Assembly (NCBI GenBank): GCA_009809945.1
Contig: WTPW01000768.1
Coordinates: forward strand, 111,194-175,193
DNA: 64,000 nucleotides
Source: Gigaspora margarita
Lineage: Eukaryota; Glomeromycota; Glomeromycetes; Diversisporales; Gigasporaceae
Direction of reading: 5' to 3'
In this document: positions 7,996 through 17,364 of the stretch, piece by piece
Numbering within the stretch: the stretch's first letter is position 1
How the letters are laid out: every line of letters starts with the position of its first letter
Made by a program: the position numbers and the translations under genes
The notes under the pieces: generated by a model
Databases searched by the model: none
What the model saw: the letters and a program-made list of their open reading frames with translations, nothing else
What the model was told of the DNA's origin: nothing

Positions 7996-10983
7996 ATGCA
8001 AAACAAGTGGAAATGCTATGAAAAATATTACGATTATGATAAAAAAGAATACGGACGACGTCTAATAGGAGACGGTGTTCATACAACAACCACCCAAAAC
8101 AGTGATGTGCCCTTTAATGTGATTTATGANATTGACTATTTTAGTGACCAAGCTCGTAAAGCGAAAGTTGAGTTAATTTCCGAGAATTTAACAAATGCAC
8201 TACAAAAATTATTTCCTGAAAAACTTATTCGGGTTAAGGATCCCATCGACGCTAAGGATCTGTTTCTTAAGATAGAAATGTTAAAAGACACCAAAAAGGA
8301 AAATCCTGGTATGTGTTTTCACTAGGGTTAGGACACGGTGTCCCAGGCATGCTTTTAAATCAAAAAAAAAAAAACCAGAGACATGCCCAAAAAATTTTCT
8401 GTACCTAACCCTAGTTTTCACACTGCTTATAAATTTCACAGCACGTTTGAAATTTTCTAAAACTTTATTCAGCAATAGAAATATCCCCCGAAATACCTGA
8501 AATGGAAACTTTAATCGAATATATTAAACGCGAATTCGAGAAAACGATTGAAGATAAAAAGAGAGCCCTAAAGAGCAAAAAGATTCCATTTGATTTGTTA
8601 TGGGCATTCTATACTCCAAACTCGGAAGTATTTTAGTATGTACTTTTGTAATTTTATTTCTACAATTCTTTATTGCAGTGAAACAAACTCCTACATCTGA
8701 ATATCAATTTGTGTCCATTTCGCAAGAATTCTATGTATTTCGAGTATAATGTTAGACTTTAATGTTGGCGAATGATAAATTTCTTGACCTGTCATTTTTG
8801 CCTATTTATACTAAAATATATATTATTACTATACATGAGGTCTAATACTTGTGAAATGAACAATCTTCTTTTAAAAATCCATAATTAAAAGATTAAATTT
8901 TAAACCAGTGAATTTCATAATATTTGATGTGTTAATGTATAATTTATTTTCTACGAACTTGTTCCCTTTTAGTCAATGTAGTATGTCTGGTGAAAATCTT
9001 TGCGGCACTATCGCTTCAGCAACCGAAAAGAGTGATACTGACACCGGTATGCAAAGAAGTAAAACGTCATTGGTTGTAAATATTAATGTGATCGATTATG
9101 ATGGCACCGCCAAAAAACGTTGCACCATAAGCCGTCCTATTGACTATTACTCTGGAGAAAAAAATTTCTCTGCATTATCCGTAAGTTTATCCAAATTTAA
9201 CGAGAATTATGATGAAATTAAGAAAGACATCATCAGAAATGGTGCCCTATTTTTTAAATATAGCACAANCGAAAATCTATTAATGAATTATTCTGGCTCC
9301 TTATTGCGCTGGAAAGATATTAGGGCTGAGACTCTAGAAAAGATATATGCCGATGGTCGTGTCATGATTCATCATGAAAGCTTTGCGCTTATGAATCCAG
9401 ACTATCCAATGAGTAACGCTCTCCCACCAAGAAAATACCAAAGGGAATCGAACTTTAGGAANAATNTTTATGTTAAAACAGAAGATGAAGAGGATAATTA
9501 TTTATTCGCTTCTGCGACAGTGTATGGGTTTAGTTTTGCACTGAAAATGTGGGGCCAATTTGAGGTCATAAAATTNAAACCTGTTAAATTTGATACAAAT
9601 GTCATNGAATATCTGGTTATGTCAGAATCNAAAAAAAAATTACTTNGAGCGNTAGTGAANCATTATCGTCCACGTGATAAAACAGGAANCANAAGTGATA
9701 GTCTTGATCCTATAGCTAACAAAGGAAATGGTCTCATCATTTTATGTCATGGGCCGCCNGGAACTGGAAAAACCCTTACAGCNGAAAGTGTAGCTGAATC
9801 TTTAAAACGGCCGTTATGGGTGCTTGGCGTACACGAACTCGGAACGGACCCTGCAAGGCATGTAAATAAATTGTAGAATGTTTTCACATTTCTATTAATA
9901 TACTCATTTCAATCTTTTAACTTATTCAGACTAGAACAAAAATTAAGCAAAGTTTTAGAAATCTCTTATACATGGAATGCCATCCTTCTNCTTGATGAAG
10001 CAGACATTTACTTAGAAAGACGCAGCACGTCCGACATAAACCGCAATATGTTGGTTGGTGTATTTTTACGTATGCTTGAATACTATCGAGGTATGAGAGA
10101 TTTTGTGCATATCGCTTCTCTCGTTGATGCCAGATCGTCGGCACTGTTCATGATAGGTTGGAAAAAAAATAAATTTGCATACCGCTCATGATAAGGTTCT
10201 AAAAAAGGGCCCCCAAAATACTATACTTCTATAGTAAAGCATATGAGGCCGTTAATAGAAAACCTGTTATCGGGCTTTCAATGTACAATTGACTTCTGCA
10301 TGACGTCTATGGAGAAATTCCGATGAAAGGCTGTCCATAGACGGCATACAGAAAGTCAACTGTACATTGAAAGCCCGATGACANGTTTTCTATTGANGGC
10401 ANNNNNNNNAAAAAAAGNTAGNATTAGGGCTCGTTTTTAGACCCTATCAGGGACAGTACTCAAATAAATTTTTTAATTTATCATGATCGGTACTGCCGAT
10501 CCATCAGGAATAGTATCTCTCCGTTAATNCCTATAAATAAAATTTTCATTTTCGCATCACTATNATCNTNTTTCAGGAATTCTTTTTTTAACGACTAATC
10601 GAGGATCGAATTTTGATGATGCAATCTGTTCGCGAATTAATCTATTCCTTTCTTATCCCTCACATGACGAGGATNCTAGACGCAAAATTTGGACAAGTTT
10701 AATCAAGCGTGCCAAGCTAAGCTTCGAATTAACTGAAGATCTTCTTAAACAGGAATTAAATGGNCGAGAGATCCGTAATGTTCTTCATATTGCGCGGATG
10801 TTTGCTGAAAGTAGTGAACAAGAGTTGACTACAGAGTTAGTTATTGGAATTATCGAAGATTATAAGAATGATTTACAAGAACTGAAAGCAAATGAAAANG
10901 ATGATGTTGAAGATGATGTCGATAGAAGGGTGTGTCCCAAATGTAAATCTATCTCGATTGCAAATTGGGTATCCCAGATGTAA
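7996..10983 (+). CDS. AAA-family ATPase with DUF7025-like N-terminal region, five exons
   Basis: Proposed exons are 7996-8308, 8473-8635, 8973-9857, 9930-10090 and 10577-10983. They total 1929 nt, giving 642 residues plus the stop in one frame. Residues about 147-290 resemble the DUF7025 region of fungal AAA proteins (LLWAFYTPNSEVF; INVIDYDG; GRVMIHHESF). The ATPase core has Walker A GPPGTGKT at about 419-426 (one base ambiguous), Walker B ILLLDEAD with D476/E477, sensor-1-like LFLTTNR, and a conserved arginine in AICSRINLFLSYP. Members of this family are predicted P-loop ATPases; the substrate is unknown. All junctions are GT-AG except intron 3, which must use GC-AG. The last 17 or so residues and the stop lie in a MITE, so the native C-terminus may be lost. 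Several unresolved bases (N) fall in the exons. The start codon is the first ATG of the exon; an upstream exon cannot be excluded. Confidence 0.82.
8323..8413. mobile_element. 91-bp hAT-type MITE inside intron 1
   Basis: Termini TAGGGTTAGG and CCTAACCCTA are perfect inverted repeats. They are flanked by an exact 8-bp duplication, GTTTTCAC, at 8315-8322 and 8414-8421, the hallmark of hAT insertion. It sits a few bases after the 5' splice site GTATGT of intron 1 and is removed by splicing. The TTAGGG-like words are TIR sequence, not telomere. Confidence 0.88.
9858..9929 (+). other. GC-AG intron (intron 3 of the AAA gene)
   Basis: Between the conserved GTDPA and LEQKLSKVLE parts of the ATPase, the reading frame is kept only if the intron starts GCATGT after AAG and ends TTATTCAG. 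The nearby GTAAAT donor at 9862 would shift the frame of the next exon. GC-AG introns are a known minority class spliced by the major spliceosome. Confidence 0.75.
10132..10500. mobile_element. Foldback MITE inside intron 4
   Basis: The outer left end ATCGTCGGCACTGTTCATGA pairs with the right end TCATGATCGGTACTGCCGAT. A second, stronger inverted pair lies inside: TCGGGCTTTCAATGTACAAT near 10274 and TGTACATTGAAAGCCCGATG near 10361. The element makes up most of intron 4 (10091-10576). An eight-base run of N and further single Ns lie in its right half, as expected where a palindrome is hard to assemble. Confidence 0.75.
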
Positions 10984-11052
10984 ATTAATCTAGGTGGCTT
11001 AGGCGAATTGACATTTGCTACAAATTAGCGTTAAAATCTGGGACATAACACA
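10929..11052. mobile_element. MITE overlapping the 3' end of the AAA gene
   Basis: Inverted ends GTGTGTCCCA and TGGGACATAACAC frame about 124 bp with further inverted words (AAATGTAAATC / GATTTTAACGC is weak). The left end starts exactly where the acidic ATPase tail gives way to VCPKCKSISIANWVSQM and the stop at 10981. The stop codon therefore appears to come from the MITE. A relative may lie at 7387-7500. Confidence 0.6.
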
Positions 11053-12069
11053 TATAAATCTGAATACAAACTTTATAATAAAGTAGTTTTGATTAAAATT
11101 TAAAATTGCCTATTTCGAGTTGCTTATAATTTGAGATTAATGATTTATCAAGGACATAAAATTATTTTAATAATTTACTGCAATACAATTTTATCATTAA
11201 GCAAGAATACTACCATATATGCAATCAGACCTCTGTTAATGCAGGCTGTCATAACAATATTATTGTTCAAATTAATTTACTAACCTTTAATTCCTCATTG
11301 CAATAATTTCCGAATTAATGGTCGATAATAATACTGATAGTTTTCCGCACGGACCGGTTCTGGGCGGGTTTTATTAAGAACCGCCGAGTCCTTATGTAGA
11401 TCTAGTCTGTATCATACTGGATCCGGAACCCGACGAGCCGGTATAAATCTAATAATCAATAACTTTTTAAAACCTACGATGTCCTATAAATAATATATCG
11501 ATATTTACTAAAATTTTAATTGTCCTATAAAAAATATATCGATATTTACTAAAATTTTAATTATGAAACTAATACAAGTACATAATAAAGTTTGTTTGTG
11601 TGTACCATAAAAGCAATATAATATTAAATTACATTTTTTTTCAAATCGTAAAGCAATTATTTGAATGACCCATTATTTATAGTAATAACAGGTTCTGATC
11701 CTATAACAGACGTTGGCTGTATAGTGTTACGGGGAGAAATTAATGTTCTTCTTTTTTCTTTAATTTAAGAGATTGTACGAAAGCGGCTCGCCAGAGGCGT
11801 GACTTGGTGATTTAACCCGATTTAGAAAATAGGGTACGAGGGTAATGTGACTTTATTATATTTATATATTTAATATTAAATTCAGATATAAATTAATCCG
11901 AAGATTTCTAACTAGAAGAAGAACCAAAAACGACCTCCTTTTATACTTTACAATTATTATGGGAATCGCTAATCTAACATTATGGAATATTATGGAAACT
12001 ACAAGATTAAAATCATATGATACTTTATCTACAACGCTATCATAATATGTCTATTATGCGATAGATTGA
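11053..12069. other. Spacer with a 46-bp tandem duplication
   Basis: At about 11478-11566 a unit containing GTCCTATAAAWAATATATCG followed by ATATTTACTAAAATTTTAAT occurs twice in tandem. At about 11350-11445, GC-rich inverted words (ACCGGTTCTGGGCGGGTT against CCGGAACCCGACGAGCCGGT) suggest the remains of a foldback element. No gene is recognised. Confidence 0.5.
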
Positions 12070-12073
12070 ATGG

Positions 12074-12530
12074 TGCCCAATTTTTAATTTTAGTTAGTAT
12101 TATTATTTTTTCGTTATGTATTTCTTAATTTGGTATAGTTTGTGGCATAGTCGGGTGATCAAAGCTCCAATTGGGCGCTCAAAGCTCCAATCGGGCGCTC
12201 AAAGCTCCAATCAGGCGCTCAAAGCTCCAATCGGGCGCTTAAAGCTCCAGACGAGTGATTAAAGTTCCAATACGAGTTGAAAGTATATAAAGGTTTAGTT
12301 TCTGCTTAGAAGAGGAGGAGGAGTGCAAATGAATAAGAGACAAGTAGTTAATGATAGAAGATAGTATTTAGTATTATTGTGATAACCCGATGTATTAATT
12401 TATATAAACAAAGATAAACCTTATAACCCGAAACTATGTGTGTTAATTTATTGTTTTAAACCATACACTTTTGTTCACGATCGAACTAAACCGGAACAAT
12501 TTCCTCAAGCTCTCCCAACCGATCGTAACA
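12074..12530 (+). repeat. 5' LTR with 20-bp repeats
   Basis: The LTR begins TGCCCAATTTTTAATTTTAG. From about 12153 to 12272 it holds six tandem 20-bp units close to GGGCGCTCAAAGCTCCAATC. A TATA-like GTATATAAAGG follows at about 12285, which fits U3 enhancer repeats upstream of a pol II start. Confidence 0.85.
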
Positions 12531-12547
12531 TTTGGTGCCGATTGTGT
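12531..12547 (+). promoter_or_regulatory. Primer binding site
   Basis: TTTGGTGCCGATTGTG directly follows the LTR end. TGGTGCC is a common start of tRNA-primed PBS sequences. The same TTGGTGCC follows the 5' LTR of the other retrotransposon in this window. Confidence 0.65.
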
Positions 12548-12606
12548 TGATTGATCATTTTAACCCACACCTCTTATCATAAAATAAATAATTAATAACA
12601 GATAAT

Positions 12607-13902
12607 ATGATGAATTCGAAGAGTAATAATGAACACTTTAATAAAATTTTCCAGGCCATGGTAAACGTTTTAGTGCATTCCTAGAAGCCTCAAGTAGAAA
12701 TAGATTTGGTGAAAATCCTGACTTTTGTAGGTGGTAACTAGTGATGGGCATCACGCGGGATCCCGTGCATGATCCATCACGTGATGCACTGGATAATTCG
12801 GGCCAATACCATAATTCCAGCTGAAAAGTACATAATTCTGGTAAACAATCCCATGAATCACGCGTGGATCACGCGCGGGATCCCGCATCCCACGCAGGAT
12901 TTTTGGAAAAACTGCAAATTGCCCATCACTAGTGGTAACCAAGACCTGATAGAATGGTTGGATTTAATTAATCAGGCATTTGAAGCAAACAATATTTTAG
13001 GAAGGAGAAGGCTCGTGGTAGCAGGTGCGCATTTGTCTGGTTTGGCTGCATTATGGTGGGAAGATTGGAAAATTAAAGAACCGAGGATTCTATACTGGGA
13101 TAATGAGTGTGACCAGGACTGAAGCTTTGTTCATCACTTTCTCTTGTATTTTTGTACCCTGGCTGTGGTGTCCCAGTGGAATGTGGAATTATTAACCCGA
13201 AGGCAAGGTGCCTTAGAATCGGTAGATCAATACGCTGCCGATATGTTGGTATCGTTTCATCGTTTAGCAAGGGTTGGAAATCAGTATCCCGAAGTAGTAA
13301 AGGCCCAGATGTTTGTGCAAGGTCTCTGTCCTGATTTGTTGTTGCTCGTCCAACAATTCATTCCAAGCACCCTTCAAGAAGCTGTAGAAAGAGCCCGGAT
13401 ATGTGAATTAATAATGGCGCGCAATCTAGCTGTGTGTGGCCCTGCTGCATTTTATAATATTGCATCAAATACTGTGGTTGTCTCTCCACAGTTGGCCCAA
13501 GTAATACCTCCGCCAGCACCTCGAATAATGACTCAAACACCACCCATGGAAGGTAGCTTGATGGATTATCAAATAAGAATGGAACGCCTCTTCGATAAGG
13601 CTAGGCTGACTACTACTTTCCGAAATGAAACAAATGGTCACGTGAACACGAATAAAATTAAGAAGAAAGAGAAAATGAAGCCTGTTGATTCTGCGTTAAA
13701 GCCTGGCCCTGGAAACGAAATACCAGAAAAGGAGAAACCTAAAAATGGTGAAAAAGAAGTCCCAAGAAAAAGGATTAATGGCTGCCAAAACGACGGCGAA
13801 CAGAAAAGAGAAACTGAAAAGGATACATTTGAAATAATGGATGATCCAGAAGATCCATTAGACGACATTCAAAACTTGTTCAACCATGAATGTAATTATT
13901 GA
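12607..13902 (+). pseudogene. Retrotransposon Gag, broken by stops and a MITE
   Basis: The frame starts at ATG 12607 with the peptide MMNSKSNNEHFNKIF. It shows a retrotransposon Gag domain (Pfam Retrotrans_gag type): FVGGNQDLIEWL, LSGLAALWWEDW, then QGALESVDQYAADML, FVQGLCPDLLLLV and TLQEAVERARICEL, followed by a lysine-rich, highly charged tail. Breaks in the frame are a TAG at about 12682, the hAT MITE at 12739-12931 (its first codon is TAG), a TGA at 13120-13122, and the terminal TGA at 13900. All sections stay in one frame because MITE plus target duplication is 201 bp. No CCHC knuckle is seen. Sel1-like sequence continues in the same frame after the last stop. Confidence 0.8.
12739..12931. 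mobile_element. hAT-type MITE inside gag
   Basis: Ends TAGTGATGGGCA and TGCCCATCACTA are inverted repeats. They are flanked by the exact 8-bp duplication GTGGTAAC (12731-12738 and 12932-12939). The interior is rich in inverted CACGCGGGATCCCG words. MITE plus one duplication is 201 bp, so the gag frame on both sides is unchanged, although the element starts with a stop. Confidence 0.93.
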
Positions 13903-14750
13903 AATGAGGCTGGAAATAAAAAGGGTGAACAGGTTGGAAAAGATAAACCAAAGGCATTCCTCTACTATCTAAAATCTGAAAATATATGCCATGATGACGA
14001 AACATGTGACGTCAGCCATTGGTATCAAAACGGGATTAAAAGTAGAAAATGTGAATGGCGAAGGGTAGAATCTCGAAGATTCAAAGATATGAAATGCCTG
14101 ATAGAATCGAAGGTGAAAGCAGTGGCGAAATAAAGGAACCAAGGGTTGCTAATAAATGGACTTTGAAAGGATGTATTAATGATGATAACAAAATAATAAT
14201 ATTTGATCCTGGAAAAATGGCCGAAGCATCAGATAAAAGGGATGAATATCAGACATCCATTCACTATCGAAAATTAGCAGAAATGGGTTATGCGAAAGGA
14301 ATAAATAACCTTGGTTATAGTCACAAAAATGAAATCGAAATTGAAAAGTATGAACCCAAGGCATTTAATAATTATCATAAACTTATGGATACAGGTCATA
14401 CAAGTACAACATGGGGTATTGAGCATTGTTATCACAGTGAATTCAGCCTAACTAAAGATAAAAATAAGTATGTATTAAGGGCTGGGAAGAACGAACCAAA
14501 AGCCTATGTGAGTCGCCCAAAAATTTTGCCTGTACGATATCACGAAGGAGATAACAGAGTAAAAGGTTGCACCAAGAGAGAATCGAATGGAATCGAAGTT
14601 GAAGAGGAAAAACCAACTGAAGGGTGTGAAACTTTAGAAGCTGCATGCATGGCGTGGAAGATAAAAGTCGAAACATTTAGAACCCGGATTAATGCTAATA
14701 AAAAGAAAGAGGTAAATATAAAAGGTCTCGATAAAGCATGTAAATCCTGA
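13903..14750 (+). CDS. Sel1-like repeat region of the LTR element (frameshifted)
   Basis: In the gag frame just after its TGA, a segment reads KDKPKAFLYYLKSENICH then CDVSHWYQNGI (about 13949-14040), a degenerate Sel1 unit. After a frame change, the open frame 14055-14750 (231 codons) has HYRKLAEMGYAKGINNLGY, KYEPKAFNNYHKLMDTGH and further repeat-like text over residues about 69-140, flanked by charged non-repetitive sequence. Sel1 repeats are alpha-helical TPR-like units used in protein-protein contacts and are very abundant in arbuscular mycorrhizal fungi. Several consensus glycines and alanines are replaced. This looks like a host fragment captured by the element, or an element-specific domain descended from one. 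No function is claimed. Confidence 0.65.
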
Positions 14751-15248
14751 ATATCAAAGGTCAAAAATATTCAAAGTACTATATTAATGGAAAGGCGAAA
14801 AGAACCTGAGCACGTGAAAACACTACATTGCAGTATAAATGAAATTCCAAACAAGAACGTAGAACCCAAGTCGAATCGAGAAGAAGGCTGAAAACTTGAA
14901 GTAGGAAAAAACAAAAGAGGCCACAGGTAGGAAAAGGGATTATTAAATGTATAACGGCAAAATTAAGATATAAAGAAAAGGGAAGAAAATACATACCAAA
15001 TAGGTTTGACAAAATCTGAAACTGTAATGTGATTTATGGATTTCAAATTTGTAGAGTCGCTAGTAAGGATATTGGTAGACAATTACCATTTATCCACAAT
15101 AATCTTGGTGATCGAGGAAAACGGATGGGCGAAATGGAAAAAAGAAAAAAAGAAAAAAGAAAAAAACAATGAACATAAGTATTCCCGCAGTTGTATCTAA
15201 ATTCCCTCGTTCTCATAATAATTGTCGATTCACCGGAGCTCATCTTTC

Positions 15249-15267
15249 TGAAAGAGGGATGATGTTA
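15249..15267 (+). promoter_or_regulatory. Polypurine tract of the LTR element
   Basis: The purine-rich GAAAGAGGGATGATGTTA lies directly before the 3' LTR, the position needed to prime plus-strand synthesis. Confidence 0.6.
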
Positions 15268-15722
15268 TGCCCAATTTTTAATTTTAGTTAGTATTATTAT
15301 TTTTTCGTTATGTATTTCTTAATTTGGTATAGTTTGTAGCATAGTCGGGTGATCAAAGCTCCAATCTGGCACTCAAAGCTCCAATTGGGCGCTCAAAGCT
15401 CCAATCGGGCGCTCAAAGCTCCAATTGGGCGCTTAAAGCTCCAGACGAGTGATTAAAGTTCCAATACGAGTTGATAGTATATAAAGGTTTAGTTTCTGCT
15501 TAGAAGAGGAAAGGTAGAAAAGGAATAGTAGACAAGTAGTTAACAATAGTAGATAGTATTTAGTATTATTGTAATAACCTGATGTATTGATTTATATAAA
15601 TAAAGATAAACCTTATAACTCGAAACTATGTGTGTTAATTTATTGTTTTAAACCATACACTTTTGTTCACGATCGAACTAAACCGGCACAATTTCCTCAA
15701 GCTCTCCCAACGCATCGTAATA
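15268..15722 (+). repeat. 3' LTR
   Basis: Direct copy of 12074-12530, with the same 20-bp array (about 15344-15463). Differences are scattered base changes and a diverged stretch near 15505-15530. The copies are similar but not identical, so the insertion is not brand new. Confidence 0.88.
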
Positions 15723-15726
15723 ATGG

Positions 15727-16513
15727 TTTCTAAATCATTCCACCGTACGCTGAGCCCCGAGCATGCATGATCGATTATGCACAATTAATAATATAATCAA
15801 TTATATCAAATCAGTGTCATATGATATGTAGCGTAGTATAAATTGGGAAGATATACTGACGCAAATCTTACGTTTTCGAAAAGTATTGCATTACACATGA
15901 TTGGCATTTTTTTTTTTTTTTTGGGCTAAGCCGGCAGTTATTTTAGACCGGAGATAATTTTATTGAAGTTATTAAACAATGGTCTAGTGTATGATAGTGC
16001 TTGTTGGCCAGGTTTGGCCAGAACGGCAAAGTCATCCCAAAAATTGCAACAACTGCTGCGCTAGGAGTCGCCGTAGGGTCTGCTAGCCGGTGGTTTCCCA
16101 CCTGCTGCAGCAGGCCGGCTGTGAGCGGTGATTCAAAATGATCATGTGCGGGAGGAGAAATGGTAGAATCACGCAGACATCACGTGTACTGTAAGGGAAA
16201 TCATGACAGTTTCCCATTGGGTTGGGTGGGTGGGACGAGAAAAAATTCTGCTCGTTATGGGTTTGATGCCACAGGTGCTTGCGCCCTTAGCTCCAGTTTA
16301 TTAATACCCGCCTGTGTTGCTTCAGTTGTGTAATGTTCGCACCTCCTTGCATTCGGTTGGCATATGCTGCCGCATTTTGCATATGATCTTTAGCCTCCAA
16401 TCGCCCCCCTTTTTTGGTACACGTGCTCCACCTGACTTCCTGCGGTCTGGGTAGTGTGACTGCGTGACTGCTTCCCTTTTTCGATCACGTGATTTTCATC
16501 ACTCCGCATGATA
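15727..16513. other. GC-richer spacer without recognised gene
   Basis: This stretch, especially 15940-16500, is markedly richer in G+C and CpG than the rest of the window. It holds local dyads such as GCTAGCCGG / CAGGCCGGC near 16080-16125. No frame is open for long and no rRNA, tRNA or snRNA signature was recognised. A 16-bp word GCAAATCTTACGTTTT (15861) occurs inverted just beyond the MITE to the right (about 17370-17385). The two could be outer ends of a larger decayed element. Confidence 0.45.
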
Positions 16514-17362
16514 CTCCTGCACTTACTTTTTTGATACTGATCGACATGAAAATCCCAGTAAAAATAAGAATTTCCAAAACTTTGAGCGAAGATATCTTGG
16601 CAACTATAAGATCAAATTTGGTAAAACTTTTTTTATTTGAATTCTATGGCTTCATAGAATTCAAATAAAAAAAATTCATCAAATTTAGTCAAGTGATTGT
16701 CGTGTTAACTTCGCTCAAAGTCAGAGAAAATCAAAACATTTATCAAAATAGAAGCTGCACCAAATTTTTTATCTAACTTTGAGCGAAGATACCTCAACAA
16801 CCATCTGACCAAATTTGATAAAACTTTTTTTTTTTGAATTCTATAGCTTCATATAATTCAAATAAAAAAATTTTTATCATATTTAGTCAAGTGGTTGTCA
16901 GGATATCTTCGCTCAAAGTCAAAACTATCAAAATAAAAGCTGCGCCAAATTTTTTTCTAACTTTGAGTGAAGATATCTTGACAACCACTTGACTAAATTC
17001 GATAAAAAAAATTTTATTTGAATCATATGAAGCTATAGAATTCAAAAAAAAAGTTTTATCAAATTTGGTCAAATGGTTGTTGAGGTATCTTCGCTCAAAG
17101 TTAGATAAAAAATTTGGCGCAGCTTCTATTTTGATAGACGTTTTGATTTTCTCTGACTTTGAGTGAAGATAACTCGACAACCACTTGACTAAATTCGAGG
17201 AATTTTTTTTATTTGAATTCTATGAAGCCATAAAATTCAAATAAAAAAAGTTTTATAAATTTGGTCTTATGGTTGCCAAGATATCTTCGCTCAAAGTTTT
17301 GAAAATTCTTATTTTTACTGGGATTTTCATGTCAATCAGTATCAAAAAAGTAAGTGCAGGAG
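16514..17362. mobile_element. Complex palindromic MITE with repeated core
   Basis: Long inverted ends (left CTCCTGCACTTACTTTTTTG, right its complement) are bounded by TA at 16512-16513 and 17363-17364. The interior consists of several alternating copies of a core: CTTTGAGCGAAGATATCTTG, then ACAACCACTTGACCAAATTT, an inner GAATTCTATGGCTTCATAG palindrome, and the inverted return. The same core, in diverged form, is found in the elements at 33091-33336 and 33656-34230, which have different termini. A Tc1/mariner-type origin is inferred from the TA duplication only. Confidence 0.85.
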
Positions 17363-17364
17363 TA

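Larger units (their letters stand above)
12074..15722 (+). mobile_element. Non-autonomous LTR retrotransposon carrying Gag plus Sel1-like repeats
   Basis: Two 455-457 bp direct LTRs start TGCCCAATTTTT and end CGTAACA or CGTAATA. They are bounded by the 4-bp duplication ATGG (12070-12073 and 15723-15726). A primer binding site follows the left LTR and a purine tract precedes the right one. The 2.7-kb interior codes for a Gag domain and then Sel1-like repeats. No protease, reverse transcriptase, RNase H or integrase is present, so movement would depend on a related element in trans. The LTR ends, PBS and PPT are of Ty3 type. Confidence 0.88.

Noticed and set aside
8320-8417. TAGGGTTAGG and CCTAACCCTA words as interstitial telomere repeats
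   Set aside because: They are the inverted ends of a 91-bp MITE with an exact 8-bp duplication. Other TTAGGG words (17940, 18665, 22300) are single and scattered.
8690-8750. An extra exon between exons 2 and 3 of the ATPase (PTSEYQFVSISQEF)
   Set aside because: Its phase does not fit either neighbour, while direct joining of 8635 to 8973 keeps the frame and the family wording.
12157-12265. The 20-bp array as a CRISPR-like array
   Set aside because: Units are contiguous without spacers and occur identically in both LTRs of a retrotransposon in a eukaryotic genome.
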